This document shows, in pieces, positions 1 through 11,527 of a DNA stretch of 64,000 bases; positions within the stretch are counted from its first letter, which is position 1, and every line of letters begins with the position of its first letter. The notes beneath the pieces were generated by a model, which was given only the letters and a program-made list of their open reading frames with translations, did not search any database and had not been told where the DNA came from. Source of the stretch: Aspergillus flavus (Eukaryota; Ascomycota; Eurotiomycetes; Eurotiales; Aspergillaceae); the NCBI RefSeq assembly GCF_009017415.1, contig NC_092409.1, positions 3,224,001 through 3,288,000 on the forward strand, in the 5' to 3' direction. The position numbers were made by a program, and so were the translations under genes.

Positions 1-2527
1 TACATGTCATCAGCCCGTTCACTCGGATGTTTCTGGTATCATGGTTAACTTTGTTGGACACGATACCCGACCTGGAGCTTGTTTCATACTTGCCAGAATT
101 CCTGGGGGGTCTGATCAAATTCCTTGGTGACCCTAATAGAGACGTGAATGTTGCCACCCAAAATCTGCTTGATAGGTTTCTGTCAGAAATCAAGAGAATC
201 GCTCGTCTCAAGAAAGGCATCGAAGAGAGTCGGAAGGGTCAAGGAAGCGAGAATAGACAATCAACTACGAGTGACAGTGTCAGCACAACTATCGACCAGA
301 CGGTTGCCGCCGAAACCGAGACCGAAACCGAAGCTGAAACCAATGATATTGCGATAGAAGATTCTGAGTTTGGTTCTACAGTTGATGAAGACGGCTTGCA
401 TGCCGACGGAGATTGGATTCCAGGACAGGATGTCCAAATAGATTACCCCAAGATACTAGACATCTTGGTAGGCTTCGTTGACACATCTTATGGTGAGAAG
501 TTCTGAGCATGATTCCACTTAACGGTCTTAGACTTACAGCCAGTAGAGGAGGAGATGCAGTTGACAGCGCTGCGATGGATCGATAGTTTCTTCGAAATTA
601 GCCCCGAAGACATACTCCCATTCGTTCCACGTCTTTTGACCCAAGTACTTCCAGCTATGTCCAGTGGCTCAGACCAAGTGCGGCAGGCCGCAAATCGAGT
701 CAACACATCGTTGCTAGAGTATATTGTGTCTCTATCCGAAGACACATTATCGGATGAGACACGACAGTCATCATCTTCGAAACTAGCCTCCACGCCCAAT
801 AAAGAGACTGAGAGGAGAGAATCTGCACCAAACGCCAAACCTTCTGATGTATCCATCACCGCCTCTAGGAAGCAATCGGTGCAGGAGTCTACACAAGAAC
901 AAACACCTCGGAGCAGTGTCATGTCCACACCAGTGCCGCCTGCCGATCTTGATTATGCTTCGGCTGTCAACTCGCTTACACTGCAGTTCTTGAACGAGAA
1001 CGAAGCTACTAGAGTAGCCGCCCTCTCTTGGTTGATAATGTTGCACCGGAAGGCTCCTAAAAAGGTGGTGGCATTCAACGATGGAACGTTTCCTGCTTTG
1101 CTTAAGACACTGTCCGATCCAGCGGAGGCAGTGGTGACGAAGGATCTTCAGCTCTTATCCCAAATATCGCGGAATAGCGAGGATAGCTATTTCAAGTCCT
1201 TTATGGTGAACCTCCTCCAACTGTTCTCCACCGATAGGCATTTACTAGAGGTCCGCGGAAACCTCATTATCCGCCAGCTTTGTATGAACTTGAGCCCGGA
1301 GCGCATTTACAGAACTCTAGCCGACTGTCTTGAAAAGGAAGAGGTCAGTTTGCCTTGCAGAAAGGGCTGACGCACGTGCTAAATCCCTATCGCAATTTAG
1401 GACCTCGAATTCGCTAGTATTATGGTACAAAATCTAAACAATAACCTGATTACCGCGCCCGAGCTCTCCGGACTGCGAAAAAGGTTACGGAACCTGGACA
1501 CCAGAGTAACAGACCCTTCAGCCCACATTTGGATGTTGTCACTAACAATCGGCATAGGAGGGCCAGATGTTCTTTGTGGCTTTATTCAGGTCTTGGTGTC
1601 ACAATTCTGTCTCCACATTTTCACTGTGTCTGCTTGCACAAGCATATGAGCAAGCCTACAACCTTCTTCAAGTCTTGTCAGTATGGAAAAATCTATGCTT
1701 GCTAAAGTGTTCTAACCAAATCTCTCAGTGCCGAGCTTGAAATGACTGTCAATAATCTGATCCAAATCGATAAGCTGGTCCAGCTGTTGGAGTCTCCTGT
1801 CTTCACCTGTAAGTTGTTTCTTTTTTGGTCCTTCAGGTTATTTTCTGTTCCCTTTATTGATGAGCGCTCATGTGCTGCTAGATCTCCGACTTCAACTGCT
1901 TGAACCAGAAAGTTATCCATATCTCTACAAATGCCTCTACGGTGTCCTCATGCTTCTTCCACAGAGCTCTGCCTTCGCGGCTCTAAAGAATCGTTTAAAC
2001 AGTGTTAGCAACATTGGCCTTCTCCATACACCTCGACTGTAAGCACCCACAAGAATGAAAGTCAGCCCCAAATACTTTCATGCTGACAAGACTCTCACAG
2101 TTCCACGATGGTTTCAGCCTCCGGCTCAGGCGCCTACGATCGCTCGACAGGCAGCCGCTCCAAACGCGAAGAGAACTCCATCCGCTGGGTCGAACTACTT
2201 GAAAAATTCAAAACCGTACAGGAAAGGGCCCGCCGAGCCCTACGTGCAAGAGAGCGTCCCTTCGACGATGGCGTGGCCGGCTTCCAGGGTCAATCGTTAG
2301 CTGCCGCCCTCTCTGCTGCAGACCAAGCGCGGAACAAGGAACGGGCAACTCTCCCCGATACACCGCGGACAGGCCTAGGCCTTGGAGCTGGTGCAGAGGG
2401 ACGGCGTAGTCCTGCTGATGTGGGAAACCAAAAGGGTGGTTCTATCCTGGGTGCCGCGCATAGACATAAAACCAGTCTTCCTAATTTAGGTCGACTAGGT
2501 ATAGGGAGTAGGAAATCGAAACGGTGA
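1..2527 (+). CDS. VAC14: VAC14, PI(3,5)P2 regulatory scaffold (5' end outside window)
   Basis: Vac14 is the HEAT-repeat scaffold that holds the Fab1/PIKfyve lipid kinase and Fig4 phosphatase on vacuole or endosome membranes. The reading frame is already open at base 1, so the N-terminus is missing. Exons inferred: <1-492, 532-1343, 1401-1505, 1558-1676, 1729-1808, 1882-2038, 2101-2527. Splicing restores the family blocks [53 protein letters not shown] and [15 protein letters not shown]. An acidic ETETE-type low-complexity stretch lies near bases 316-345. The C-terminal tail (about 2110-2527) is basic and low in complexity, as in fungal orthologs. The first intron would be only 39 bases (493-531); the alternative 468-539 would delete conserved residues. 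The family call is firm; that one intron is less sure. Confidence 0.9.
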
Positions 2528-3409
2528 TTGGGATTGTTCGCTCTGTTGACAGGATGCTGTTTGTGACAATATTCGCTTTTTTCTGATGCAGTTACACGGA
2601 GGTTTTCTCGTCTGTTACCGTGTACAGTGCTTGTTTACGGCGTTCCTCGAGAATGTTATGCTGCCACTTGTCTGAGGTATCACGCGCGTCTGTTATACAA
2701 ATCTAGCGTTTTTTCATGTCTAGCCTTAGATCTATGACTAAGTGGTCATTGCATCTTTTCTCGGATTTTCAAAGAAGCGCGTATAGAATGTATGTACAGT
2801 TGAAGGGTCAAGTATTTAAAGAGAAGGGAAGCTCAGACAAGCTAAGAATCAAGTCGCTCAAGTCGAGAGAAAGTATAGACGAATCAAAGAATAAAAAAAA
2901 ATCCACCATAGCCCTGTACCTTTTGCTATACCAAAAGTGAATCTCAACGCTAGGTAAGTTGAAGTCGAAGAAGATAGGACAAAGAAGATCGAACCAGATC
3001 GTGCAAGGCACACAGCGTGAAGTAGAAACCCAAAAAGACTCCGGTGATACCAAAAATAAAATGCCAAAGTACAAATGACGTCAGTCAGACTGAGAAATGG
3101 ACGCGCATGCCTGTCCTGCGGGGTACTGTACAGGATTCTGCGTGGTTAAGCATGCAAGGTTAATCGGATCGTGCCGAAGGGGGTCAAGGGTTGCTGCTTG
3201 TGTCTCAGACCGAGAAGCAGGCCGGTCCAATTTGCCCTCTCAGATAAAAGAAAGCATGAACTTTTGTCTTTCGTTCATTTCTCAACCATGAATGAAATAG
3301 CGGGACATATAACGGTCGGAAGTGTCGTCACATCCTCCACACGAGACGTAATGCCGAGGATATATAGTCAAAAGCAAGAGCAGAAAAACATCGAGTTTAA
3401 ATGATTTCG
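2528..3409. other. Intergenic, convergent 3' ends
   Basis: Spacer between the 3' ends of VAC14 (+) and the small gene on the minus strand. It contains an A/G-rich stretch near 2815-2905 and short open frames without coding character. No gene is supported. Confidence 0.5.
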
Positions 3410-3733
3410 TCACCGCCAACGTGAATCGGTGGATGATACACCCCACGTAGGGGATTTCCAGTAACTGCCTGTGGAGTGCTTGGAGACTGACCCTGGCGAG
3501 TTCGATCCGTTGGTGTACACATATTCACCGTCGACATACTGGACACCTGAGAATGTACTGCGGTGTTTGCGACGAGCGTAACGCTGCTCTAGACGATAAA
3601 GTTCGATTTCTAAGCAGAAAAGCTGTTAGCAACGAGGCTCTAACTCGGATAGTTGTGACCATTTCTCTCTGTAAGTCGGAGGTCGAGATCGCGTAGGACA
3701 CATACTTGCTTGTAGCTTCTCGATGAGACCCAT
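3410..3733 (-). CDS. Small conserved-looking protein, 75 aa, two exons
   Basis: On the minus strand an ATG at 3731-3733 opens exon 1 (3706-3733). A GTATGT...CTTAG intron (3610-3705) follows, then exon 2 (3410-3609) ending in TGA. The product begins MGLIEKLQAKIELYRLEQRY, continues with a basic ARRKHR segment and ends in a Ser/Thr/Gly/Trp-rich tail. The N-terminal half should form an amphipathic, possibly coiled helix. There is no signal peptide or membrane segment. Support comes from the clean splice, the intact frame across it and the long pyrimidine-rich leader (minus strand) upstream. I do not recognise a characterised family; it may be one of the short uncharacterised proteins shared among Eurotiomycetes. 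Function unknown. Confidence 0.6.
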
Positions 3734-5297
3734 TGTGTATATGAAGATTGCGAGAAAAAACTTCTAACCCTGTTGGTATTTCACAAGTACTTGACTAAAC
3801 GGTCAATTGAATTGATTTCGGGTGGGTATGCAGAGATGGTTCGGTAGGTGATGGAATTGCGACGCCGCAAACGGAAGTAGGCGCTGGTTTCGGAAGGGAA
3901 CGATAGTGATAGTAATGGATAATGATTGTAAATAAGAGCTTATTGCTTCTCTAGAAGTGCTGATAATACGAATTAGCGAAGAGAAACAATGATGGCAACG
4001 CTCGGCTTGGTGGTTTGACTCGGTTCTACTCAGGAGAACGGCGGAGGGAAAGAGAGCCGAACAAAAGCGACAAGGCCTTACCTGGTGGAGCTACTGTCTA
4101 GTTCTATAACAGAAAAAGAAAGAAAGATTGATAAGAGGTATCGGATACCAGGACAGTGAGGCGGAGACCAATCGCCGGATGGAGAAGAGAGAGAAAAAGG
4201 AAAGGAAAGAAAGAAAGAAAAAGTTGGGAGACGAAGGAGCGGAATCAATAATCCTGGGGGGAGCAAGCCGTGGGCGGGAGGGCAAACACTCCAATGTGAT
4301 ATGCAACCAATAGTAATCTAATAATGAGTGGTTCAGAAAGGATAGTTGGTGTAGCGTCAAAAGACTGATGGGTGAAGGAATGTGGGTAAGTCGACGAATG
4401 ACGTGGTGCGTCAATAAGCCACTAGAAACTATGCGTGCTACCGCAAGACAAAGAAAGACAGACAGAAAGAAAATCGTATGGGTAAGATGGAACGGGAAGG
4501 GAGGGAAAAAGAACTAAAAGAGAAAGAAAAGAAGATGGGTCACAGAAGAAGCGAAGTTTTGACGGGAGTCTAGAAAGACCGGTCGTACGTCGCGCTCACT
4601 GAACCGAGAGGGGCAAAAAAACGTGGGTTGGCCGGGGGGTTCGCCACTAGCCCGTTTCCGGTCTAGCCAGGGGTTGGCCCCGTCCTCGGGCCGTCAGTTG
4701 GCCCGAATCACTGCTCACTATCTGATATTAATCCCGCACTAACCAGCCGACTATGGCCTATTATATTCACTAGACTCACTCTAACACCCCTGAACGCGTT
4801 CTAGTTCCTTGCTAATCTATCACAGACAGCGTTCGAGCAGTCCAAGCTTGCTCAATCATTAATCGTGGCATATGCCCCCGTCCTCCGGGTTCGTTCGGAC
4901 CATCCATGCGTTTGGGAGTATGGAGAACCTTGGGACGGAGTACGGCACTATGATCGTTGATGTCCCATCCACTTGGGTGCCGCATCGCTGATTCGGCACT
5001 GTTCTTTGATCTCCACATAAAACTGGACCAAAGCTTGCCGTTAGTTTCCCAAGGAACGGTACCGAATGCAGCTTTGATTAGGTTGGTATTTCGTCATCCG
5101 GACAGGAAATTTGTTGCACTGTGTACATACAGTCTGACATCCAACAGTCTAGCACTACACGTAATCTTGGGACAGCTTCAAAGAGTTTACAAGAATTAAA
5201 TGGTCTATAGACATAGAACCTTCCCTGAGTCCAAACTAAATTTACGCAAAATTGAACCAGCAACTACCAAACTCCGGAGTCTAGTTCTCTAAACAGC
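3734..5297. other. Intergenic: long CT-rich leader/promoter and Atm1 3' flank
   Basis: About 4120-4260 and 4440-4560 are strongly purine-rich on the plus strand (GAAA and GGGA repeats), so pyrimidine-rich on the minus strand. That is the usual core-promoter/leader signature for the minus-strand gene at 3410-3733. A GC-rich patch near 4620-4705 carries GTTGGCC three times. The rest (4710-5297) shows no gene. Confidence 0.45.
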
Positions 5298-7814
5298 TCA
5301 CTTTTGTCTAGAGTCTGGCAGCACCTCTTGTCCAGCACCTTCCTCAAGCTCGGCATTACCTTCGCTCTCTGGATCTTGCGCAAAAGACATTTCTTGGGCT
5401 ATATAATGCAGGCGATATGTTAGCTTTCAATTCAGTAAACCAAACAGAGGCAAACGATGGGCTCCTTACCGTTCCAAAGCTCAGCATAGATGCCATCGAG
5501 CTCAAGAAGTTCACGATGCGACCCTGTTTCTGCCACGCGGCCCTCCTTTAGTACAAGGATTTGGTCGCTGTCACAGATTGTTCGCAGTCGATGAGCCACA
5601 AAAACGCTTGTGCGTGCCTTGTCTTTGAGGACGCTGTTGATGTTCTGTAATAAGGCCTGCTCCGTGTATGTGTCAAGAGCCGATGTCTGTATTGGTCAGT
5701 CAGTTACCCGTCAGAATAGAATTTTCTAACAAGGACCTACAGCTTCATCGAAGAACAGGAGTTCAGGGTCCTTCAATATCAGTCGTGAGATAGCTAACCG
5801 CTGCTTTTCACCACCGGATATCATCATTCCTCGTTCACCAACAGCGGTCTTGTATCCCTCGGGTAGTTTCTCGATAAGTTCGTGGATGTGCGCCCGCTGT
5901 GCTGCCTTGCGCACTTCTTCATCAGTAGCGTCGATTCTTCCGTAGCGAATGTTGTGTGCGATCGAGTCATTGAAGAGCGGGGTATCCTGGGGCACAACAC
6001 CAATGGCTTTCCGTAAGCTTTCGAGAGTCACATCCCGCACGTCCTGACCATCAACTAGAATGCGGCCCTCTTGGACATCATAGTACCGGAACAGTAGTCT
6101 CAGGATGGTCGACTTGCCACAGCCACTGGGTCCCACGATAGCAAACTTCTGGCCAGCAGGAATCGTAAAGCTTGCGTTCTTGAGGATAGGGCGGTCCGGG
6201 TGATAACCAAAAGTCACATTCTCGAATTTGATCTCCCCGCCGCGGTGGAGCTGCAGGGGTTTCGCATTCGGCTTTTCCGTGATATTCACATTGACCTTCT
6301 GCAGGTTGAATAGGGTCTCCATGTCCAGCAAAGACTGACGTAATTCACGGTACACAGAACCAAGGAAGTTCAGAGGTACTGACAGTTGGAAGACAAGCTG
6401 ATTGACCATAACCAGGTCTCCAACAGTCAACGAACCACTGGCGACTCCATTTGCCGCGAGGTACATCATGCCGGCAAGTGCACTTGAAAAAATCATGTTC
6501 TGACCGGAATTGAGAAAAGCCAACGACGTCGTTACCTTGATAGAGGCGTCTTCATAAGCTTTAAGCGCTTTATCATACCGTGCGACCTCAAATTTCTCGT
6601 TGTTAAAGTACTTGACAGCCTCGTAGTTGATCAAAGAATCCACGGCTACTGTGGCACCGCGATTATCCGCAGCATTGGCCTGTTTCCGGAACTTGGTTCT
6701 CCATGCAGTAGTTGTTATTGTGAAAGCAGAGTATGCTACCATGGTAGCAGCCGTGATCGCAGCAAATTGCGCGCCATATTGATATGTCTGCCGATACGTC
6801 AACGAAAGTCCAGGTTTGTGTTATGTACGTTTAAACAGTACCAATATTCCGCACACAAGAGATATCTCAAGAGCAGTAGGAACGACGTGGAAGACCATCG
6901 ATGTCAATAGGAAGCTGATGCCTTTCGTTCCGCGATCAATTGCCCGAGTCAAGCCACCGGTTTGTCTGCTAAGGTGGAAATTGAGGTCCAGTCGTAACAG
7001 ATGCTCGAACACATTTCGTGCAACTCTGCGGATTGCCTTCTGGGCAACGCTAGCGAATACGGCGTTTCGAAGTTCTTGGAAAAGTGTAGCGCCAATCCTG
7101 GTAACACCATCTGGAAGGCTGCCGTTAGACAGGGGTCCTGCGTTGTATGTGTATGCTTCGCTTACAAGCTATGATCATAGAGCCCGCAACTGTATACGCC
7201 GTCCCGCCAATTGCGGCAAAGTCCACATTCATCGAGTCGACAATGCTCTTGAAGTAAAATGGCACATTCACGTTGAGAATCTAGAACCCACAAGGTAAGC
7301 CCCAATTGTAGAAACTAGGGTGACTATGGAATTGTTACCGACCTTTGCTCCAACTAGTAACGACAGGGCGGTTCCGACGCGCAGCTTCGTACCCCAATCA
7401 TCCTATGGTATCACAATTAATGCCAAACGTTCCCCAGTCCACGACCGCTTCAGGCCTTACCTTAGGCCAGAGGTATTTGGCCATTTCTTTCATGATCGCC
7501 CAATCTGCCTTCCTTTGTTCCTGCTTTCCCACCATAGTTTCGCTTAGAAGATCTCTCTTCGGCGTGCCCGCGGCATTTTGTGCATTCTTCGTTTTCTGGT
7601 CCGCTGATTGAGGGGCGAGCGGAGAACCGGAAATGGGCGTCTTTGGTTCTGAAGTAGCATTTTTGTTCAAGAGACCTTTGCTTGTCGAGAATACTCTGAA
7701 CTGAATGCTATGCCGTGTACTTATCCGCGGCGTGGAGCGCGGGACTGCGGGACCGCGGTGTGCGAAGTGTCCGGGGACACGCAGGCACGGCGGTCGGGCT
7801 GCCCTGGGCAGCAT
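5298..7814 (-). CDS. ATM1: ATM1, mitochondrial inner-membrane ABC transporter (ABCB7 family)
   Basis: Atm1 is a half-size ABC exporter of the mitochondrial inner membrane. It exports a glutathione-linked sulfur species from the matrix for cytosolic Fe-S protein assembly. Exons (minus strand): 7461-7814, 7343-7402, 7166-7280, 6842-7110, 5741-6787, 5470-5686, 5298-5398, giving 720 aa, the usual length. The N-terminus is Arg/Ser-rich, as expected for a presequence. The membrane domain includes [14 protein letters not shown] and [18 protein letters not shown]. The nucleotide-binding domain carries Walker [10 protein letters not shown], signature [13 protein letters not shown] and Walker B LLFFDEATSALD, the last rebuilt across the 5687-5740 intron. 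The acidic C-terminal tail is variable. One donor (GTCGGT at 7342) is unusual but restores the conserved frame. It lies convergent to nothing and is well separated from its neighbours. Confidence 0.95.
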
Positions 7815-8748
7815 GGTGGTGAAATAAAATATCGCAGTAACCGAGAGAACGCGAGGACTCTGCTTTTAGTCAAGGAACCATCGTAATCGTGGTGTAGCTG
7901 CTGCGGAACTGCTGTCTCGTGAGGACCGCCGGGTTCGGAGGAAAAAAGGTTCGGAAGTAAATGATGACTTCACAGCTGGATATTCCGAGGAATTGCTTGC
8001 CTCTTTTGCGATGAACGGAGATCTGATCGAAAGTGAATATCTTAATCAGCAGGTGAGGAGGAATATATCCTTCACGGAGGTTATTTAACGAAGCAAAGCA
8101 AGTGACGGAGGTTATCAGATAGCACCAGTTGCGGCGGATCTGTCGCAATCGCAATCGCAATCGCCGAATCCATAACCCTCAAGGTCGTATCGATTTCAAT
8201 CTTACCGACCGGCGGTAATTACAGTACTTGGCGTGCATGAACCACGCAAGTTTGCGGCATTTTCTGTGTACCGGTCCGTTCCATTGCGGCATTTATATAA
8301 CCTTTTCTTGGAATTAATATCTCTCACAACGTGGCCTAGTTAATTCCCTATGCGTAGAGTTAGTTCACATCTCAAGTGCCTCGCTCCGTATCGCTTTGGA
8401 CGTCATGTATCCGTTCCTGTCGAGTCTAGCCTAGTGATGAGAGTGAACCGAAAGAGCTATCAAAGTGCTACTTTTATAGTAACCCTAGGTGAGAAAGCGG
8501 AGAATAAACCATTAGAGAATCGAGAAGTCGTGCACTTGGTTTCGAATATAAAGACTGGCTTTAGAGCCGGCATCTGTCCTTTACATTAGTACGCCAAGTA
8601 TGTCGAGTATACAATTCTCAGAAGAGGATGACTTATACTCTTCTGAGCTTTGAACTCTTGCGGAAAGAGAAAAACACGAATGAATTGGATCGCTACATAT
8701 TAATGATTAAACTAGCTACCATACATATCCTTCGTTAATTCCCTCACT
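7815..8748. other. Intergenic: ATM1 upstream region
   Basis: Promoter side of ATM1 and 3' flank of the secreted-protein gene, both minus strand. Short open frames occur on both strands but none has family resemblance. A GCAATCGCAATCGCAATCG triplet-hexamer repeat sits at about 8144-8162. Confidence 0.45.
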
Positions 8749-9693
8749 TTACTTCTTCACCCAGATGTTATCATCCCCATAACCATTGGCAATCCACGAC
8801 TGGGGAAAGTATGACTCCAGAACTGTCTGCACGTAAGACTTGTCATCCACGCACATGTCTCCTCCACTCGGTCCAATATGTGGGCAATGCTCTGTTGGTC
8901 GATACTGCACCATATGCTTGTGCACCTCCCGACAAAGTAAGGTATCCCTTCCCAACTCATACGGGTCTCCGAACCTCTTCTCCTTCGTCAAGACTTGCAT
9001 ACATTGTTCTTGACTGTCATACTGCTTATTATCACCCGTGCAGTACTTGTCACTCGTCTCACAGATAGCCCTCGCCAACAGCTCAGTCAGTGTGCTCTTG
9101 ACCACAACTGGATCCGTCGTGTTGAACTTGACCGCCGCAGCTTCAAACAGTGTCTTAACGAACCAGTCGAACCAACGGAAGGTCGCATCATATTGGGTGA
9201 CCTTGCCATCTTCATTGAAGGCCATCCATGAGTCAACAGTAAGCGGGAGAAGAACACCAAACGAAGTCGAGTTGAAAGTGATCACTGTCGTAGCCGAGGC
9301 CATATTCTGGTTGGCAACGAACTGTGTGATGGTGTAGTTAATGGCGACACCAGTCAAACTGAGGGATTCTGGCTGCGAGAAAAGGCCGAAGATGTATTCG
9401 TTGTTCAGCTCTCGGCCGGGAAAGGTGCGTGTAATATCGACACGTCCTTGGACCTTGTTTCTGTTAGTATCTATGCATAGGTAGGGAACTCTAGGCTGGG
9501 GTTTGGAGCGTACATCTTCGGTGAAAACGGAGTCATCCGTTGCGTTGATTTGCTTCAGATTAGCTGGGTAAAGGAAGTTCGTCCAGATATTGTTTTCCAA
9601 GGACCAGAGTTTGTCGAAACCAAGATCGGGAGGATTTGCCGCTGCTATAATGGCAGGGAGACATGAAACTGCTGTGAAGACGAGAGAACGCAT
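8749..9693 (-). CDS. Secreted protein of unknown function, 314 aa
   Basis: A single-exon gene. The ATG at 9691-9693 is preferred over the in-frame ATG 32 codons upstream, because it places a clear signal peptide (MRSLVFTAVSCLPAIIAAA) at the very N-terminus. The mature part has several N-glycosylation sequons (for example NYT, NST, NTT) and a Cys-rich C-terminal third: CETSDKYC, EQCMQV, LLCREVH, EHCPHIGPSGGDMC. This suggests a disulfide-bonded extracellular protein. A central segment (YDATFRWFDWFVKTLFEAA) recalls secreted fungal proteins of unknown function with a SnoaL/NTF2-like fold, but that is a guess. No catalytic motif is visible. Function unassigned. Confidence 0.8.
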   Translation of the reverse strand: MRSLVFTAVSCLPAIIAAANPPDLGFDKLWSLENNIWTNFLYPANLKQINATDDSVFTEDVRSKPQPRVPYLCIDTNRNKVQGRVDITRTFPGRELNNEYIFGLFSQPESLSLTGVAINYTITQFVANQNMASATTVITFNSTSFGVLLPLTVDSWMAFNEDGKVTQYDATFRWFDWFVKTLFEAAAVKFNTTDPVVVKSTLTELLARAICETSDKYCTGDNKQYDSQEQCMQVLTKEKRFGDPYELGRDTLLCREVHKHMVQYRPTEHCPHIGPSGGDMCVDDKSYVQTVLESYFPQSWIANGYGDDNIWVKK

Positions 9694-11527
9694 GATGAAG
9701 ATATCAATGTCTTGCCTTTGAAAGAGGTCTCTAGGGATCGATGTATATCTCGGATACGAAAGGATCTTATATACGCCACTTCCCTGCAAACATGGTCTTC
9801 AAGTCACACAAAATGGTCAGGGGCTAGAAGTTTTTAATCACAAATTGGGTCTGGAATGCTATATTATCAGCTGGCCTGGAACTTGGTGATCTGACATGTA
9901 TTCGTGGCGCATCTGAAATACGGACCAGAACTAGGAATGCATTTGTCCTCTAGCATCTATCCCTTGCTTGGATCTTCACTGGAACATATATTGCCCCACG
10001 TAAGCACGTACTTTTCATTTGCCGAAAAATGACTCCCGGGAGTCACTAGCTTGCATTCTGTCCCATAATGTTCTCTGTTTGGTCGTTGGGTTGTTAAATT
10101 TCATCGTCGAAAAGATTATTGTGGTAGTAACATATGAGCACCAACAACCTGGTTAGTCCATAAGAAGAATGAGGCCTGAGCGGTCCACTACCTTGGTGAT
10201 CAAGTGGATGCTTTGCAAAGGATATGTAGCTTCTTCAAACTTCACACGCAGAGGTCACTACAGTCTAAGCCCTCCTAGTGCTTATGGAGACAGGTGGTTA
10301 GTTCCAGTTTGCTAGTTGATAGTCCAAGCTGAAAAGGGATAACAAAGATATGCGAAGATTTACTCCTTGCAACATACGCGAGACATGTCTGATGCTTATG
10401 CTACATGCATAAGTATATTAGGAACTGCGCAGCAATAAGCTGGCGACCCAATAGTATGCAACACGAATTAATGCTATACCTATAAGTTCGTAAGCAACTT
10501 CAAGGGGGAAATCTCTATAGATACCCATCTCTTATACGGAGTAAATCACGACAAACACCTAAACTAAACTGTAAAGAAGTATAAGCGAATGGCTGTTCGG
10601 AAGACAGACACAAAAGAACAAATATAACAATATAGAATGACATATTCACTTCCACTGTGCAAGGTGTTGTCTCGTGGCTCTTGGAATGGTCATGAATTTG
10701 GATGCAAAGTATCTTCTGCTGAGAAAACAGGATTTCGTCTATGATTACTTCCGGAAAGCCTCGTATTCTGGGAAAAAGCAAAAGGTTCAGCTCAGCAATA
10801 ATTTCTCTGCCAAACTTCGCCAATCATAATCTCGTTGAGCAAGTTGTGGTTTGAATCATCAGCCGCGGAAGCACGGAAAGCTGCTTACTGGATTCAGACG
10901 ACCAACAGTTGTTAATGTGACCAGGGCTCATGACTTGAACGGGACAGGGACATCCCATTGAGAACAGTGAGCACTCATTAGCTGTGCAGCATACTAGTCG
11001 AAAAGGATGTGGATATGATTTCTTCCACTTTGGGCTATTTGGGGAAAAAGCAATCTGCAAAGGAACGGGATGGAGACTTGGATAGGTATGTGATCTACAT
11101 CTAATGTTCAACGTGCTGGTACGAAGAGATATTCATCACATATACCCTTATAATGAAGTGATTACTGTGTTTCTTATAAGAATAAATCATTTATGTGACC
11201 AGCCCCATGGATCATTGTCTGACAACCATCGAACGACATTACATAGTGACACTATTGTCTGAAAATATGAATTTCGGATAAGCTTGATAATCTCAATCGG
11301 CATTATAAAAGTGACCATGACAACTCCAAATTTAATACGCGCTCAAAATCCATGACCATAGACCTAATGTAGCCTATGATAGTAAAAGCATGAATGCATG
11401 ATATACCTAGCTAACAAATGTAAATAGCTGCACTGACAGCCCAGAATTGTGCCAACTCATGATTGCCGTAGCATCAACTGCTTTGAACATATAGATAGTG
11501 TAAAACACGACGCTTGTAAGAATTAGA
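9694..11527. other. Gene-poor AT-rich spacer
   Basis: 1.8 kb without a supported gene. Two short minus-strand frames (10515-10823 and 10824-11111) have random-looking composition. One copy of the nonamer TACGGAGTA lies at 10535-10543. Confidence 0.5.

Noticed and set aside
4620..4705. GC-rich patch with repeated GTTGGCC that could look like a structured RNA
   Set aside because: No tRNA A/B boxes or stable cloverleaf could be drawn.
10515..11111. Two adjacent minus-strand frames of about 100 codons
   Set aside because: Random-looking composition, no splice connection, no motif.
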